NCBI RefSeq assembly: GCF_000515255.1
Contig: NZ_KI911559.1
Location: 2,147,660 to 2,211,659 of the forward strand
Length of the DNA: 64,000 nucleotides
Source: Rhodovibrio salinarum DSM 9154
GTDB taxonomy: Bacteria; Pseudomonadota; Alphaproteobacteria; Kiloniellales; Rhodovibrionaceae
Direction of reading: 5' to 3'
A program made the translations under genes and the position numbers. Position 1 is the stretch's first letter. Every line of letters starts with the position of its first letter. A model generated the notes under the pieces. That model saw only the letters and a program-made list of their open reading frames with translations. It was not told the origin of the DNA and did no database searches. Positions 17,952 to 27,723 of the stretch are shown here, one piece after another.

Positions 17952-18611
17952 ATGGTCGATTACGCCACCGCGCGGATGAATATGGTGGAGAGCCAGCTGC
18001 GCACCAACAAGGTCACCGACCAGCGCGTGCTGGAGGCGTTCGAAACGATCCCGCGCGAGCGGTTCGTGCCGGATCACCTGCGCAGCCTGGCCTACGTCGA
18101 CGAGGACCTGCGCCTGAAGGACGACCGCTACCTGGTCGAGCCGATGGTCCAGGCCCGGTTGATGGACGTTGCCGACATCCGCGCCGAAGATGTCGTGCTC
18201 GTGGTCGGCGCGGGGAGCGGCTACGCCTGTGCGATCCTGGCGACGATCGCTGCGACCGTGGTCGGCCTGGAGAGCGATCCGGAACTGGCCAAGCTGGCCG
18301 AGAGCGCCCTGCAGGAGCAGGGCGTCGACAACGCCGTGGTGATCCAGGGCGAGATGAACAAAGGCTATCCCAAGCAGGGTCCCTACGATGTGATCCTGCT
18401 GAACGGGGCGGTCGCCGAAGTGCCGAAAGCGCTGACCGATCAGCTGAGCCCCAAAGGCGGTCGCTTGGCGACCGTTGTGCGCAGCGACAGCGGTCCGGGT
18501 AAGGGGACGGTGTTCGAGCGCTGGGAGAAGGCGGTCGGCCGGCGTACCCTGTTCGATGCCAACACGCCCGTGTTGCCCGGCTTTCACAAGCAGCCCGGAT
18601 TCGTCTTCTAG
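17952..18611 (+). CDS. pcm: Protein-L-isoaspartate O-methyltransferase
   Basis: This enzyme uses S-adenosylmethionine to methylate isoaspartyl residues in damaged proteins, starting their repair. The 219-residue protein has the conserved front part MVESQLRTNKVTDQRVLEAF, the family PRERFVP motif, and a SAM loop VLVVGAGSGYACAILA. The ATG at 17952 follows GAGAGGA by about five bases. It belongs to the shorter alphaproteobacterial PCM group and lies directly before tolC, a common arrangement in this class. Confidence 0.88.
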   Translation: MVDYATARMNMVESQLRTNKVTDQRVLEAFETIPRERFVPDHLRSLAYVDEDLRLKDDRYLVEPMVQARLMDVADIRAEDVVLVVGAGSGYACAILATIAATVVGLESDPELAKLAESALQEQGVDNAVVIQGEMNKGYPKQGPYDVILLNGAVAEVPKALTDQLSPKGGRLATVVRSDSGPGKGTVFERWEKAVGRRTLFDANTPVLPGFHKQPGFVF

Positions 18612-18724
18612 GCGCACCCGCCTCTTAGGCATTCGGTGCCCGCTTTCGCGTCCGGCTGTGTGAACCGAACGATACGCGCGAATGCGCCTTGCGCGCGATG
18701 CTGCCAAAGGACATCCGCTTGCCC

Positions 18725-20215
18725 ATGACCGCCCCCCGACTTTTGCGTCGACACGTCAGCTTCCGCCGCTGGGCGCTTCAAGGCGCCGTTTCCGCCGCTG
18801 TGATCGCCGTGGCCGCCTTGCAACCGGCGGGGGCCTCGGCCGAGAGCCTGCAGGAAGCGCTCGCCAACGCCTACCGCACCAACCCGAACCTGGAAGCCGC
18901 GCGTCGGTCGCTGGGTGCCACCAACGAGGCGGTGCCGCAGGCACGTTCCGGCTGGCGGCCAAGCGTCACGGTGCAGGGGCAGGCCGGCCGTCGACGTACG
19001 GATACGGAAATTGACGGCTCCAGCCCCATTCGTCAGGGCGGGGTCGAGACGACGACGCCGCTGAGCACCTCACTGGAAGTGCGCCAGCCGCTCTACCGCG
19101 GCGGTAGCACGGTCGCCGGTATCGACCGCGCCGAATTTGAGGTGAAGGCGGAGCGCGCCAATCTGGCATCGACCGAACAGGAAATCCTGTTTCGGGCAGC
19201 GCAGGCGTACATGGATGTCTGGCGCGACCAGGCGGTGCTGCGCCTGAACGAGAACAACGTCGAGGTCCTTCGGCGCCAGCTGCAGGCGACTCGCGACCGC
19301 TTCGAGGTAGGCGAGGTGACCCGCACCGATGTGGCGCAGGCCGAGTCGCGCCTGGCCGGAGCCCTTGCGGACCGCACGGACGCGCAGGGGCAGTTGAACG
19401 CCAGCCGGGCAACCTACAAGGAAGTGATCGGGCGGATGCCGGAGAGTGTCGAGCAGCCGCCCTCGCCGGATGAGCGTCTGCCCGCGAGCCTGCAGTCCAC
19501 CGTCTCCCAGGCCCGTTCGGAGAATCCAGAGGTCGTCGCGGCTGAATTCACTTACCGCGCACGGCGTGAGGAGACCCGCGAGGTTGCGGGCCAGCTGCTG
19601 CCGCGGGCCGACCTGGTGGGCGAACTGTCCTATGGCGACGAGACGTCGAGCGCGGGCACGTCCACGGAATCCGCTGAGGTGCGCGCGGAGTTGACCATCC
19701 CACTGTATCAGCAGGGGCAGGTCTATTCGCAGGTGCGCGAGATCAAGCAACGCGCCAATCAGGCGCGGCTCAATCTGCGTGGGGCGCGCAACACCGCCGA
19801 GGAGAATGCGGTCAGCGCCTGGGAAGACCTGCAGGCCGCGCGCGCCCAGATCGAATCCCTGGAAGAGCAGGTCCGGGCCGCGGACATCGCGCTGGAGGGC
19901 GTGCGTCAGGAGAACCAGGTTGGCGCCCGCACCGTGCTAGACGTTCTGGATGCCGAGCAGGAACTGCTCAACGCCCAGGTCAACCTGGTGGGCGCTCAAC
20001 GCAACGAGATCGTGGCCGCCTACAACGTTCTCCAGGCGGTCGGCAAACTGAACGCCCGGGCGATCGGCCTGGACGTCGAGATATTCGAACCGGAGCGCAA
20101 CTACGAAGCCGTCGCCGGCAAATGGTTCGGTTGGGGGCTGCCGGAAGAGCAGGCCGCCCAGCAAAGTGGTCGTGATACCACGGCTACCAGTGCAGACGGC
20201 AGCGCGCCCCCCTAA
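18725..20215 (+). CDS. tolC: TolC-family outer membrane efflux protein
   Basis: This is the outer-membrane channel for type I secretion and RND efflux. From the ATG at 18725 it has 496 residues; an ATG at 18698 and a TTG at 18689 are possible alternatives. A basic n-region and a hydrophobic core end in GASAES. The mature protein starts LQEALANAYRTNPNLEAARR and shows the internal repeat of coiled-coil outer-membrane factors: DRFEVGEVTRTDVAQAESRL in the first half and ENQVGARTVLDVLDAEQELL in the second. It could serve the RND pump at 49.8-54.2 kb, which lacks its own channel gene; that pairing is inference. Confidence 0.92.
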   Translation: MTAPRLLRRHVSFRRWALQGAVSAAVIAVAALQPAGASAESLQEALANAYRTNPNLEAARRSLGATNEAVPQARSGWRPSVTVQGQAGRRRTDTEIDGSSPIRQGGVETTTPLSTSLEVRQPLYRGGSTVAGIDRAEFEVKAERANLASTEQEILFRAAQAYMDVWRDQAVLRLNENNVEVLRRQLQATRDRFEVGEVTRTDVAQAESRLAGALADRTDAQGQLNASRATYKEVIGRMPESVEQPPSPDERLPASLQSTVSQARSENPEVVAAEFTYRARREETREVAGQLLPRADLVGELSYGDETSSAGTSTESAEVRAELTIPLYQQGQVYSQVREIKQRANQARLNLRGARNTAEENAVSAWEDLQAARAQIESLEEQVRAADIALEGVRQENQVGARTVLDVLDAEQELLNAQVNLVGAQRNEIVAAYNVLQAVGKLNARAIGLDVEIFEPERNYEAVAGKWFGWGLPEEQAAQQSGRDTTATSADGSAPP

Positions 20216-20309
20216 GCTGCGTGGTTACGGGCTGTTGCGTTCGGGTTTTCTTCATCAACATGCTATTACCTGACGGGTCGGCAGATTCCTCGCGGTCAAG
20301 GACGTCCTG

Positions 20310-21428
20310 ATGAGTGACAGCAAGCGCGACGGCGGCGAGCCGTCGATGGAGGAAATCCTCGCCTCCATCCGCAAGATCATTTCCGAAGACACGGCGGAAG
20401 ACGGGACGAAAGACGCCCAGGAGCGTGGCGACAAGTCGGATCAAGGCGACGCGCAAAGCGCTGACGACGCCGACCAATCCGACGCAGACGATGATGTGCT
20501 GGATCTGGATGAGGAGGCCGAAGACGATTCGCCCCTCGATTTGGGGGCGGAGGCTGAAGAGGAGGCCCCGCTGGATCTGACAGAGGAAGACGAGGACTCC
20601 CCCCTGGGTCTGACGCAAGAAGACGAGGCTTCGCCCCTCGACCTGACGGAAGAAGACGAGGAGTCCCCGCTCGATCTGACGGAAGAATCGGAAACGCCGT
20701 CGGCCACGACCGAGGGCGATACCGAGGACGGCGAAGACTCCGAGGCGGCTTTGGACCTGGACGCGTTTGCCGACGGGGACGCCGAAACCCCGGACGAAGC
20801 GCAGGAAGCCGCCGACAGTGTCGAGGAGTCGTTCGGCGCGGACGACGATATCGGCGACCTGGAGGACGAGCCGGAAACGCCTGAACCGTCCACAGCGGCC
20901 CCATCCGACCCCGATGAGGATGAGGCCGGCGCCGAGCCGGATGCGCCGGATGACGAGGACGACGACGACACGCCTTTCCTTGCAGATCCGTTCGAGGAGG
21001 CGCAAGCCGGAGCCGAGGCCCCTGACTCTTCGGCGGAGGCGGCGGTCGCCGCGGGGGCAATGGCCGGTGCGGTCGGTGATGAGTCGCGCAAGGCCAGCCA
21101 GGAGAAGGCCAACCAGGAGTCCGAGCGTTCGCAGGACACCGCCACGCCGCTGGGCCCCGAGGATCAGCGCGTGATCTCCGAAAACGCCGAGCAGCAGGCG
21201 GTCGAGCAGCTCACCTCGCTCGCCCGGCAGGCTGAAGGCGCGCCTGGCGATTCGACGGCCGACAACGTCGATCACATCCTGGCCCGCATGGTCCGCGACG
21301 CCTTGCGGCCGCAGTTGCGCGAATGGATGGACCGGAACCTGCCACAGATCGTCGAGCGGATCGTGCGCGAGGAAGTTCAGCGGATGACTCGCCGCGCCCA
21401 GGGCCTGGACGACGACACCAAGTATTAG
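20310..21428 (+). CDS. popZ: PopZ-like polar organizing protein (DUF2497)
   Basis: PopZ self-assembles at the cell pole and anchors chromosome-segregation and cell-cycle proteins in alphaproteobacteria. The 372-residue protein has the short N-terminal interaction helix (EPSMEEILASIRKIISED, residues 10-27). An unusually long, very acidic, disordered centre of about 270 residues follows. The C-terminal oligomerisation helices include ILARMVRDALRPQLREWMDR and VERIVREEVQRMTRRAQ. Caulobacter PopZ is much shorter (about 177 residues), so the linker is expanded, partly by a tandem repeat listed separately. The gene sits between tolC and valS, its usual place, with an insertion sequence added after it. 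Confidence 0.9.
   Translation: MSDSKRDGGEPSMEEILASIRKIISEDTAEDGTKDAQERGDKSDQGDAQSADDADQSDADDDVLDLDEEAEDDSPLDLGAEAEEEAPLDLTEEDEDSPLGLTQEDEASPLDLTEEDEESPLDLTEESETPSATTEGDTEDGEDSEAALDLDAFADGDAETPDEAQEAADSVEESFGADDDIGDLEDEPETPEPSTAAPSDPDEDEAGAEPDAPDDEDDDDTPFLADPFEEAQAGAEAPDSSAEAAVAAGAMAGAVGDESRKASQEKANQESERSQDTATPLGPEDQRVISENAEQQAVEQLTSLARQAEGAPGDSTADNVDHILARMVRDALRPQLREWMDRNLPQIVERIVREEVQRMTRRAQGLDDDTKY
20526..20693 (+). repeat. 33-bp tandem repeat inside popZ
   Basis: Five consecutive copies encode the consensus SPLDLTEEDEE (residues about 73-128): DSPLDLGAEAEE, EAPLDLTEEDE, DSPLGLTQEDE, ASPLDLTEEDE and ESPLDLTEESE. The first is one codon longer. DNA identity between copies is high but imperfect, so it is a degenerate minisatellite that probably grows and shrinks by slippage or recombination. 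Confidence 0.85.
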
Positions 21429-21480
21429 TCGGCCGCGCTTTGCGCCGTGCGCCTGCGCGTGCGTCGCACGGCAACGAGTC

Positions 21481-22719
21481 CGGGTTAACGGGCGGCAGAG
21501 GTGAGGATCTTCTGGAGGTAGTCGGTATTCCAGCCGGCGATTTTCCGGGCGGTTTTCAGGGAGTTTTTGTCTTTGCCGCGTCGCAGGATGTTGAAGGCGA
21601 AGCGCCTGACCAGCGCCATGTTCTTGGCGCCGTGCCCGCGGCGCAGGCGCGAGAGGTCCTCCTTGAAAGTCACGTCGAGCACCCAGTGCAGACTCTCGAT
21701 CCCCCAGTGGCCGCGGATCGCCTGGGCGGCGCGCTCGGGGGTGAGTTTGGCAGAGGAGAGGTAGTACCGGATCTGCTCGCTGACGTGGCCGGCCTTCTCG
21801 CTGCGAGTGGTCGTCTGGATCAGGCAGGCCAGGCCGGGAAACCGCGGTTCGCCGGGATAGCGCCGGTTGCCGCCGAGCCACGCGATATCATGGCAGACCC
21901 GGTAGGTCCGGGTTTCCAGCCGGCCATGGTCCTTGTCGACGACCTCCAGACTGGGCAGCCCGGCGCTGGCGGGGTCGGTGAAGAAGAGGTCGGCCTCCGC
22001 GTGTAGGCTGGGCTGGTTGGTCTTGAGCGCGACGACGTAATCCGCTCCGGCCTCCTGGATCGCGGCGGCGACCGCGGGCGTGGCGCCGATCGCGTCCACA
22101 GTGACCAAAGCGCCGTTGACCGGCAGGCGCCCCAAAATGGCGCGGATCGCTGCGGTCTCGTTGGCTTTGTCCGGCACGGCTTCCTGCGCCAGGACGAGGC
22201 GCTCGTTGGACGCCCAGGCGGAGACCAGATGAAGCGCCGCCTGGGCGGCATTGGTATCGTGGCTGCGCCGCAACGTCTTGCCGTCGAGCGCGACGACCTC
22301 GGGGCCATCTGGCCGCAAGTCGGCCACCCAGGCCATGAACGCCGCCTCGAACAGCGCGGGATCGATCCGGTTCATCACAGTTCGCAGCCAGTCCTCCTTG
22401 GGCACGCCGAAGTAGAACTCTCCGTGTTGGCGCAGGAACGCCACGTGGCTGTCGCCCCAAGCCACGATCTCGTCGTAGTCATCGCATCCAGCGATGGTGG
22501 CGCTGGTCACCAGGAACAACAGCTCCGACAGCTGGAAGCGAACCCGCCACGGATCGCGGGGATCCTCGACCCGGCTGAAGTGCTGCAACAAGAGGCGCAG
22601 ACTATCGCGGGGCGGCGCCTGATCCATCCGCAGGTCTCCTTTCGAACCGGGGAAACCTGTTTGAATCAAACCGCTCCGCGTCGGCACCAGCGAAATCCGT
22701 ACCTCACCGCGTTAACCTG
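21481..22719 (-). mobile_element. ISAs1-family insertion sequence
   Basis: The ends can be read as imperfect inverted repeats: CGGGTTAACG at 21481-21490 and, on the other strand, CAGGTTAACG from 22719 inward, followed by GCGGTGAGG. The transposase frame fills almost the whole element and its stop codon lies within the left end. I could not find a convincing target-site duplication: the eight bases either side do not match. The element lies between popZ and valS, which are normally adjacent. Confidence 0.8.
21485..22627 (-). CDS. ISAs1-family transposase (DDE)
   Basis: This is an intact transposase of 380 residues from the ATG at 22627 (MDQAPPRDSLRLLL), with no frameshift or stop. An earlier in-frame start would add 20 residues reading into the terminal repeat. 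The N-terminal DDE_Tnp_1-associated domain contains DPRDPWRVRFQLSELLFLV. The catalytic core shows the family triad: D in VVALDGKTLRRS, D in LVTVDAIGA and E in RGHWGIESLHWVLDVTF. The C-terminal KNMALVRRFAFNILR is also typical. Being full length with plausible ends, the element may still be active. Confidence 0.93.
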   Translation of the reverse strand: MDQAPPRDSLRLLLQHFSRVEDPRDPWRVRFQLSELLFLVTSATIAGCDDYDEIVAWGDSHVAFLRQHGEFYFGVPKEDWLRTVMNRIDPALFEAAFMAWVADLRPDGPEVVALDGKTLRRSHDTNAAQAALHLVSAWASNERLVLAQEAVPDKANETAAIRAILGRLPVNGALVTVDAIGATPAVAAAIQEAGADYVVALKTNQPSLHAEADLFFTDPASAGLPSLEVVDKDHGRLETRTYRVCHDIAWLGGNRRYPGEPRFPGLACLIQTTTRSEKAGHVSEQIRYYLSSAKLTPERAAQAIRGHWGIESLHWVLDVTFKEDLSRLRRGHGAKNMALVRRFAFNILRRGKDKNSLKTARKIAGWNTDYLQKILTSAAR

Positions 22720-22872
22720 AGCAGGTTGCCGTGGCGTGCGTCGTCCGGCCCCTTGCTTCACCCGGCAGATTGGCTAGGTTGCGCGCGGTACGACGCGCGG
22801 CCTTGGTATTGGCGTTTCAATAAGCCGCGCGACCAACGGTTCATTCCTGCGCGAAGGCTTTAAGGCACGTCC

Positions 22873-25602
22873 ATGCTCGACAAGACATTCAACCCGGCCG
22901 AGGTGGAGCGGAAATTTTACGACGTCTGGCGGAAGTCCGGCGCCTTCCGCTGCGATCCGGATAGCCCGGCCAAGCCGTTCACGATCATGATGCCGCCGCC
23001 CAATGTGACGGGCAGCCTGCACATGGGCCACGCGCTGACGTTCACGCTGCAGGACGTGCTGATCCGGCATAAGCGCATGGCCGGCTACGATGCGCTCTGG
23101 CAGCCGGGGATGGACCACGCCGGCATCGCCACCCAATCGGTGGTCGAGCGCACGCTAGCGCAGGAGGGCAAGAGTGCGGCCGAACTGGGCCGCGCGGCAT
23201 TCCTGGAGCGGGTCTGGGACTGGAAGGAGAAGTCCGGCGGCACGATCTCCCGCCAGCTGACCCACCTGGGCGCCTCGCCGCATTGGGAGCGCGAGCGCTT
23301 CACCATGGACGACGGCCTGTCCAAGGCCGTGCGCAAGGTATTCGTCGAGTTGCATCGCCAGGGGCTGATGTACCGCGACCAGCGTCTGGTCAACTGGGAC
23401 CCCAAGCTGCACACCGCGATCTCCGACCTGGAGGTCAATCAGGTCGAGGTCGACGGCAAGCTCTGGCACTTCAAGTACCCGGTGGAGGGTGAAGAGGACA
23501 GCTATATCGTCGTCGCCACCACCCGGCCGGAGACCATGCTGGGCGACACCGGTGTGGCCGTGCATCCGGAGGACGAACGCTACCAGCATTTGGTCGGCAA
23601 GCATGTGATCCTGCCGCTGGTCGGCCGGCGCATTCCGATCGTGGCCGACGAGTGGGCGGATCCGGAGACCGGCTCCGGCGCGGTCAAGATCACCCCCGCG
23701 CACGACTTCAACGACTTCGAGGTTGGCCGGCGCTGCGGGCTGGAGGTGATCAACGTTCTCGACCGCGACGCGGCAATCAACGAGAACGCGCCCGAGGACT
23801 ATCAGGGCATGGACCGCTTCAAGGCGCGCAAGCAGATCGTCGCGGACCTCGAGGCCCAAGGTCTGGTTGCGGAGATCGAGGAGCATCGCCACTCGGTGCC
23901 GCACGGCGACCGTTCCGACGTGCCGATCGAACCCTGGCTGACCGACCAGTGGTACGTCGACGCCAAGACGCTCGCGCAGCCGGCGATGCAGGCGGTGCAG
24001 GACGGGCGCACCCGGTTCGTGCCGTCGAACTGGGAAAACGTCTATTTCGAGTGGATGCGCAACATCCAACCCTGGTGCGTGTCCCGGCAGATTTGGTGGG
24101 GGCACCAGATCCCGGCTTGGTATCCGCTGGATGCCGAGGGCGCGCCGGCCGGCGAGCCGTTCGTCGAGATGGACGCGGACGCGGCCCAGGCCGAGGCGGA
24201 GCGCCGGCTGGGCAAGACGGTGCGTATCCTTCAGGCCGAGGATGAGACGCCGGCGGACAATCGGGGCCTGGACGGCGAGGTCGTGTATCTGCGCCGCGAT
24301 CCGGACGTGCTCGATACCTGGTTCTCCAGCGCACTCTGGCCCTTCTCCACGCTCGGCTGGCCGGACGAAACGCCGGAGCTTGCGAAGTACTACCCGACCG
24401 ACGTGCTGGTGACCGGCTTCGACATCATCTTCTTCTGGGTCGCCCGGATGATGATGGCCGGCCTGCACTTCATGGGCGAGGTGCCGTTCCACACCGTCTA
24501 CATCCACGCCCTTGTGCGCGATGCCCACGGGCAGAAGATGTCGAAGTCCAAGGGCAACGTGATCGACCCGCTCGACATCTGCCAGCGCTACGGCGCGGAC
24601 TCGCTGCGCTTCACCCTGATCGCGCTGTCGGCCCAGGGCCGCGACGTCAAGCTGTCGGAAGACCGGGTCGAGGGCTACCGCAACTTCGCGACCAAGCTGT
24701 GGAACGCCGCGCGTTTCTGCCTGATGAACGGCGTCGCGCCGGATCCGCAGTTCGACCCCGCGCAGGTGGAGCAGGCGGTCAACCGCTGGGCGGTCGCCAA
24801 GACGGTGCGCGCCGCCCAGGGCGTCGACGAGGCGCTCGGCGCCTACCGCTTCAACGATGCGGCGAGCGCGCTCTACCAGTTCACCTGGCACCAGTTCTGC
24901 GACTGGTACGTCGAGTTCGCCAAGCCGATCCTGCAGGGCGACGACGAAGCCGCGAAGGCGGAGACCAGCGCCACCATCGCCTGGGTGATGCAGCGGCTGC
25001 TGCACCTCTTGCACCCCTTCATGCCGTTCCTCACCGAGGAGCTGTGGGAGCAGTTCGGCGGCGGGGAGGACAACCGTCTGATCACCGGCGAGTGGCCGCG
25101 CCTAGGCGACGCGCTGCTCGACGCCGATGCCGAGGCGGAGATCGACTGGGTTACGCGCACGATCGGCGAAATCCGCACGGTGCGCGGCGAGATGAACGTG
25201 CCCAACAAGGCCGAGGTGCCGCTGCATGTCGAAGGCGCCAGCGACGCCACCAAGGCGCGCCTGGACCGGCACGCCACCTTGATCCGGCGGCTTGCCAAGC
25301 TGTCGGAGATCCGTGCGCTTGACCAGGTCGATACCCGCGGGGCGGCGCAGCTTCTGATCGACGAAGCGACGGCGGTGCTGCCGCTGGCCGAGATCATCGA
25401 TCTCGCCCAGGAACGCCAGCGCCTGCAGAAGGAGCTGGAGAAGCTCGATCAGGAGATCGCCAAGTACGACAAGAAGCTCGGCAACGAGAGCTTCCTGCAG
25501 AAGGCGCCGCAGGCCGTGGTCGACGAACAGCGCGAGCGCCGCGCGGATGCCGTGGCCTCGCGCGAGAAGCTGGCGACCGCACTGGAGCGTCTGGCGGGGT
25601 AG
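22873..25602 (+). CDS. valS: Valine--tRNA ligase
   Basis: This enzyme charges tRNA-Val in the cytoplasm and edits mischarged threonine. The 909-residue class I synthetase has the HIGH-type motif HMGH (residues 50-53 in PPPNVTGSLHMGHAL) and the KMSKS loop (GQKMSKSKGNV, about residue 555). The CP1 editing domain contains TTRPETMLGDTGVAVHPED. The C-terminal tail is a coiled coil (ERQRLQKELEKLDQEIAKYD), as in all ValS proteins. The ATG at 22873 is preceded by TAAGG. Its length is slightly below that of E. coli ValS. Confidence 0.97.
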   Translation: MLDKTFNPAEVERKFYDVWRKSGAFRCDPDSPAKPFTIMMPPPNVTGSLHMGHALTFTLQDVLIRHKRMAGYDALWQPGMDHAGIATQSVVERTLAQEGKSAAELGRAAFLERVWDWKEKSGGTISRQLTHLGASPHWERERFTMDDGLSKAVRKVFVELHRQGLMYRDQRLVNWDPKLHTAISDLEVNQVEVDGKLWHFKYPVEGEEDSYIVVATTRPETMLGDTGVAVHPEDERYQHLVGKHVILPLVGRRIPIVADEWADPETGSGAVKITPAHDFNDFEVGRRCGLEVINVLDRDAAINENAPEDYQGMDRFKARKQIVADLEAQGLVAEIEEHRHSVPHGDRSDVPIEPWLTDQWYVDAKTLAQPAMQAVQDGRTRFVPSNWENVYFEWMRNIQPWCVSRQIWWGHQIPAWYPLDAEGAPAGEPFVEMDADAAQAEAERRLGKTVRILQAEDETPADNRGLDGEVVYLRRDPDVLDTWFSSALWPFSTLGWPDETPELAKYYPTDVLVTGFDIIFFWVARMMMAGLHFMGEVPFHTVYIHALVRDAHGQKMSKSKGNVIDPLDICQRYGADSLRFTLIALSAQGRDVKLSEDRVEGYRNFATKLWNAARFCLMNGVAPDPQFDPAQVEQAVNRWAVAKTVRAAQGVDEALGAYRFNDAASALYQFTWHQFCDWYVEFAKPILQGDDEAAKAETSATIAWVMQRLLHLLHPFMPFLTEELWEQFGGGEDNRLITGEWPRLGDALLDADAEAEIDWVTRTIGEIRTVRGEMNVPNKAEVPLHVEGASDATKARLDRHATLIRRLAKLSEIRALDQVDTRGAAQLLIDEATAVLPLAEIIDLAQERQRLQKELEKLDQEIAKYDKKLGNESFLQKAPQAVVDEQRERRADAVASREKLATALERLAG

Positions 25603-25863
25603 GGCGCCTCAGGTGTTGCGGCAGCCGTTAGGCTTCCTCGACACGGCCCATACGAGCCTGTTGAGGATAAGGCGGCGTTCATAAGCCATTGGATTTTCAA
25701 CATAGGCCCTGCTGAACAGGTCGGGCGGGCCGTGTGTGTCGCCGCACACTTAACGGGTCACCGCCTGCGCACCTCAGCCATTCCGACAAAACCGTTGGCT
25801 GCCCTGGAAAGCCGTCGCTATCCTCGCGCCAGCTGCACATGAGATGAGGGGAGAGAAGGCGCC

Positions 25864-27603
25864 ATGCCGCTCGACGAGAACCAAAAGCGCCACTTCGACA
25901 AGTCCAAGCTGCCCAGCCGCCATGTGACGGTCGGCCCGAACCGGGCGCCGCACCGCTCGATGTACTACGCCATGGGGCTGAGCGAAGAGGAGATCGACCA
26001 GCCGTTCGTCGGCGTGGCGACCTGCTGGAACGAGGCCGCGCCCTGCAACATCGCGCTGTCCCGTCAGGCGCAGGCGACCAAGTCGGGCGCCAAGGAAGCC
26101 GGCGGCACGCCGCGCGAGTTCACCACGATCACCGTCACCGACGGCATCGCGATGGGCCACCAGGGTATGAAGTCCTCCCTGGTCAGCCGCGAGGTGATCG
26201 CGGATTCCACCGAACTGACGATGCGCGGCCATTGCTACGACGCGCTGGTCGGCATCGCCGGCTGCGACAAGTCGCTGCCGGGGATGATGATGTCGATGGT
26301 CCGGCTCAACGTGCCCGCCGTGTTCATGTACGGCGGCACCATCCTGCCCGGGCGCTTCAAGGACCACGACGTCACCATCCAGGACGTCTTCGAGGGGGTG
26401 GGCGCGCACGCCGCCGGCACGATGAGCGACGGCGACCTGCACGACCTGGAGTGCCATGCCTGCCCGTCGGCGGGCTCCTGCGGCGGCCAGTTCACCGCCA
26501 ACACGATGGCCTGCGTTTCCGAGGCGATCGGGCTCGCGCTGCCGGGCTCGGCCGGTGCGCCGGCGCCCTATGAATCGCGCGACGAGTATGCGCGTGCCTC
26601 CGGCGTTGCGGTGATGGACCTGTTGGAAAAGAACATCCGCCCGCGCGATATCGTTACCCGCAAATCGCTGGAGAATGCGGCCACCATCGTTGCGGCCTCC
26701 GGCGGGTCGACCAACGCGGCGCTGCACCTGCCGGCGATCGCGCACGAGGCGGGGATCGACTTCGATCTGCACGAGGTCGCGCGGATCTTCCGCAAGACCC
26801 CCTACATCGCCGACCTGAAGCCGGCCGGGCGCTACATCGCCAAGGATCTGTTCGAGATCGGCGGCGTGCCGGTGCTGATGAAGGCACTGTTCGAGGGCGG
26901 CTACCTGCACGGCGACTGCCTGACGGTCACCGGCAAGACGCTGGCCGAGAACATGGAAGCGTTCACCTTCCCGACCGACCAGGACATCATCCGCCCGACC
27001 AGCGATCCGATCTCCACCTGGGGCGGCGTGGTCGGCCTGCGCGGCAACCTCGCCCCGCAGGGCGCGATCGTGAAGGTCGCCGGCCTCGACAACCTGAAGT
27101 TCACCGGCCGCGCGCGCTGCTTCGACTGCGAGGAGGACGCCTTCGAGGCCGTCTCCAAGCGCGACTACCAGGAAGGTGACGTGCTGGTGATCCGCTACGA
27201 GGGTCCGCGCGGCGGCCCCGGCATGCGCGAGATGCTGGCAACCACGGCGGCGATCTACGGCCAGGGCATGGGCAAGAAGGTGGCGCTGATCACCGATGGC
27301 CGCTTCTCCGGTGCCACGCGCGGCTTCTGCATCGGCCACGTCGGCCCCGAGGCGGCCGTGGGCGGCCCGATCGGCCTGCTGCGCGATGGCGACACGATCG
27401 TGATCGACGCCGACGAGGGCACGCTCGACGTCGAGCTGTCGGATGCGGAACTGGCCGAACGCCGCAAAGCTTGGCAGCCGCGCGCGCACGACTACCAGGC
27501 CGGCACGCTGTGGAAGTACGCCCAGACCGTCGGCGATGCCGAGAAGGGCGCGGTGACGCACCCCGGCGGGGCTGCCGAGACGCACTGCTACGCGGATATC
27601 TGA
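25864..27603 (+). CDS. ilvD: Dihydroxy-acid dehydratase
   Basis: This iron-sulfur enzyme catalyses the third common step of valine and isoleucine synthesis. The 579-residue protein has the cluster and metal-binding stretches [20 protein letters not shown] and [20 protein letters not shown], plus the C-terminal [22 protein letters not shown] with its catalytic serine. The start ATG follows GGGGAGAGAAGG. IlvD/Edd relatives include sugar-acid dehydratases, but the [18 protein letters not shown] form is the amino-acid type. A strong hairpin follows the stop codon. Confidence 0.95.
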   Translation: MPLDENQKRHFDKSKLPSRHVTVGPNRAPHRSMYYAMGLSEEEIDQPFVGVATCWNEAAPCNIALSRQAQATKSGAKEAGGTPREFTTITVTDGIAMGHQGMKSSLVSREVIADSTELTMRGHCYDALVGIAGCDKSLPGMMMSMVRLNVPAVFMYGGTILPGRFKDHDVTIQDVFEGVGAHAAGTMSDGDLHDLECHACPSAGSCGGQFTANTMACVSEAIGLALPGSAGAPAPYESRDEYARASGVAVMDLLEKNIRPRDIVTRKSLENAATIVAASGGSTNAALHLPAIAHEAGIDFDLHEVARIFRKTPYIADLKPAGRYIAKDLFEIGGVPVLMKALFEGGYLHGDCLTVTGKTLAENMEAFTFPTDQDIIRPTSDPISTWGGVVGLRGNLAPQGAIVKVAGLDNLKFTGRARCFDCEEDAFEAVSKRDYQEGDVLVIRYEGPRGGPGMREMLATTAAIYGQGMGKKVALITDGRFSGATRGFCIGHVGPEAAVGGPIGLLRDGDTIVIDADEGTLDVELSDAELAERRKAWQPRAHDYQAGTLWKYAQTVGDAEKGAVTHPGGAAETHCYADI

Positions 27604-27631
27604 ACCTCGGCAGAGAGCCGGGCAGTGGTTG

Positions 27632-27657
27632 GGGATGCGGCCATTAGGCCGCATCCC
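27632..27657 (+). terminator. Hairpin terminator after ilvD
   Basis: A perfect 11-pair stem, GGGATGCGGCC with GGCCGCATCCC, closes on a 4-base ATTA loop 29 bases past the ilvD stop. The sequence after it is only weakly T-rich (a TTT about 20 bases on), so termination may also need Rho. Confidence 0.75.
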
Positions 27658-27723
27658 ACCAAGTAACTGAAAATTTCAGCGTAAAGCCCCGAAATCGCAT
27701 AGAGTTCCCCGCCCTGAACAGGG

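Noticed and set aside
20184..21881. 565-codon minus-strand open frame
   Set aside because: It is antisense to popZ, and its product mirrors the repetitive acidic coding sequence. It also runs into the insertion sequence in another frame.
23155..25014. 619-codon minus-strand open frame inside valS
   Set aside because: It is a shadow of valS on the opposite strand with no domain, and valS has all motifs of a synthetase.
25774..27654. 626-codon minus-strand open frame
   Set aside because: It is fully antisense to ilvD, whose cluster motifs are intact.
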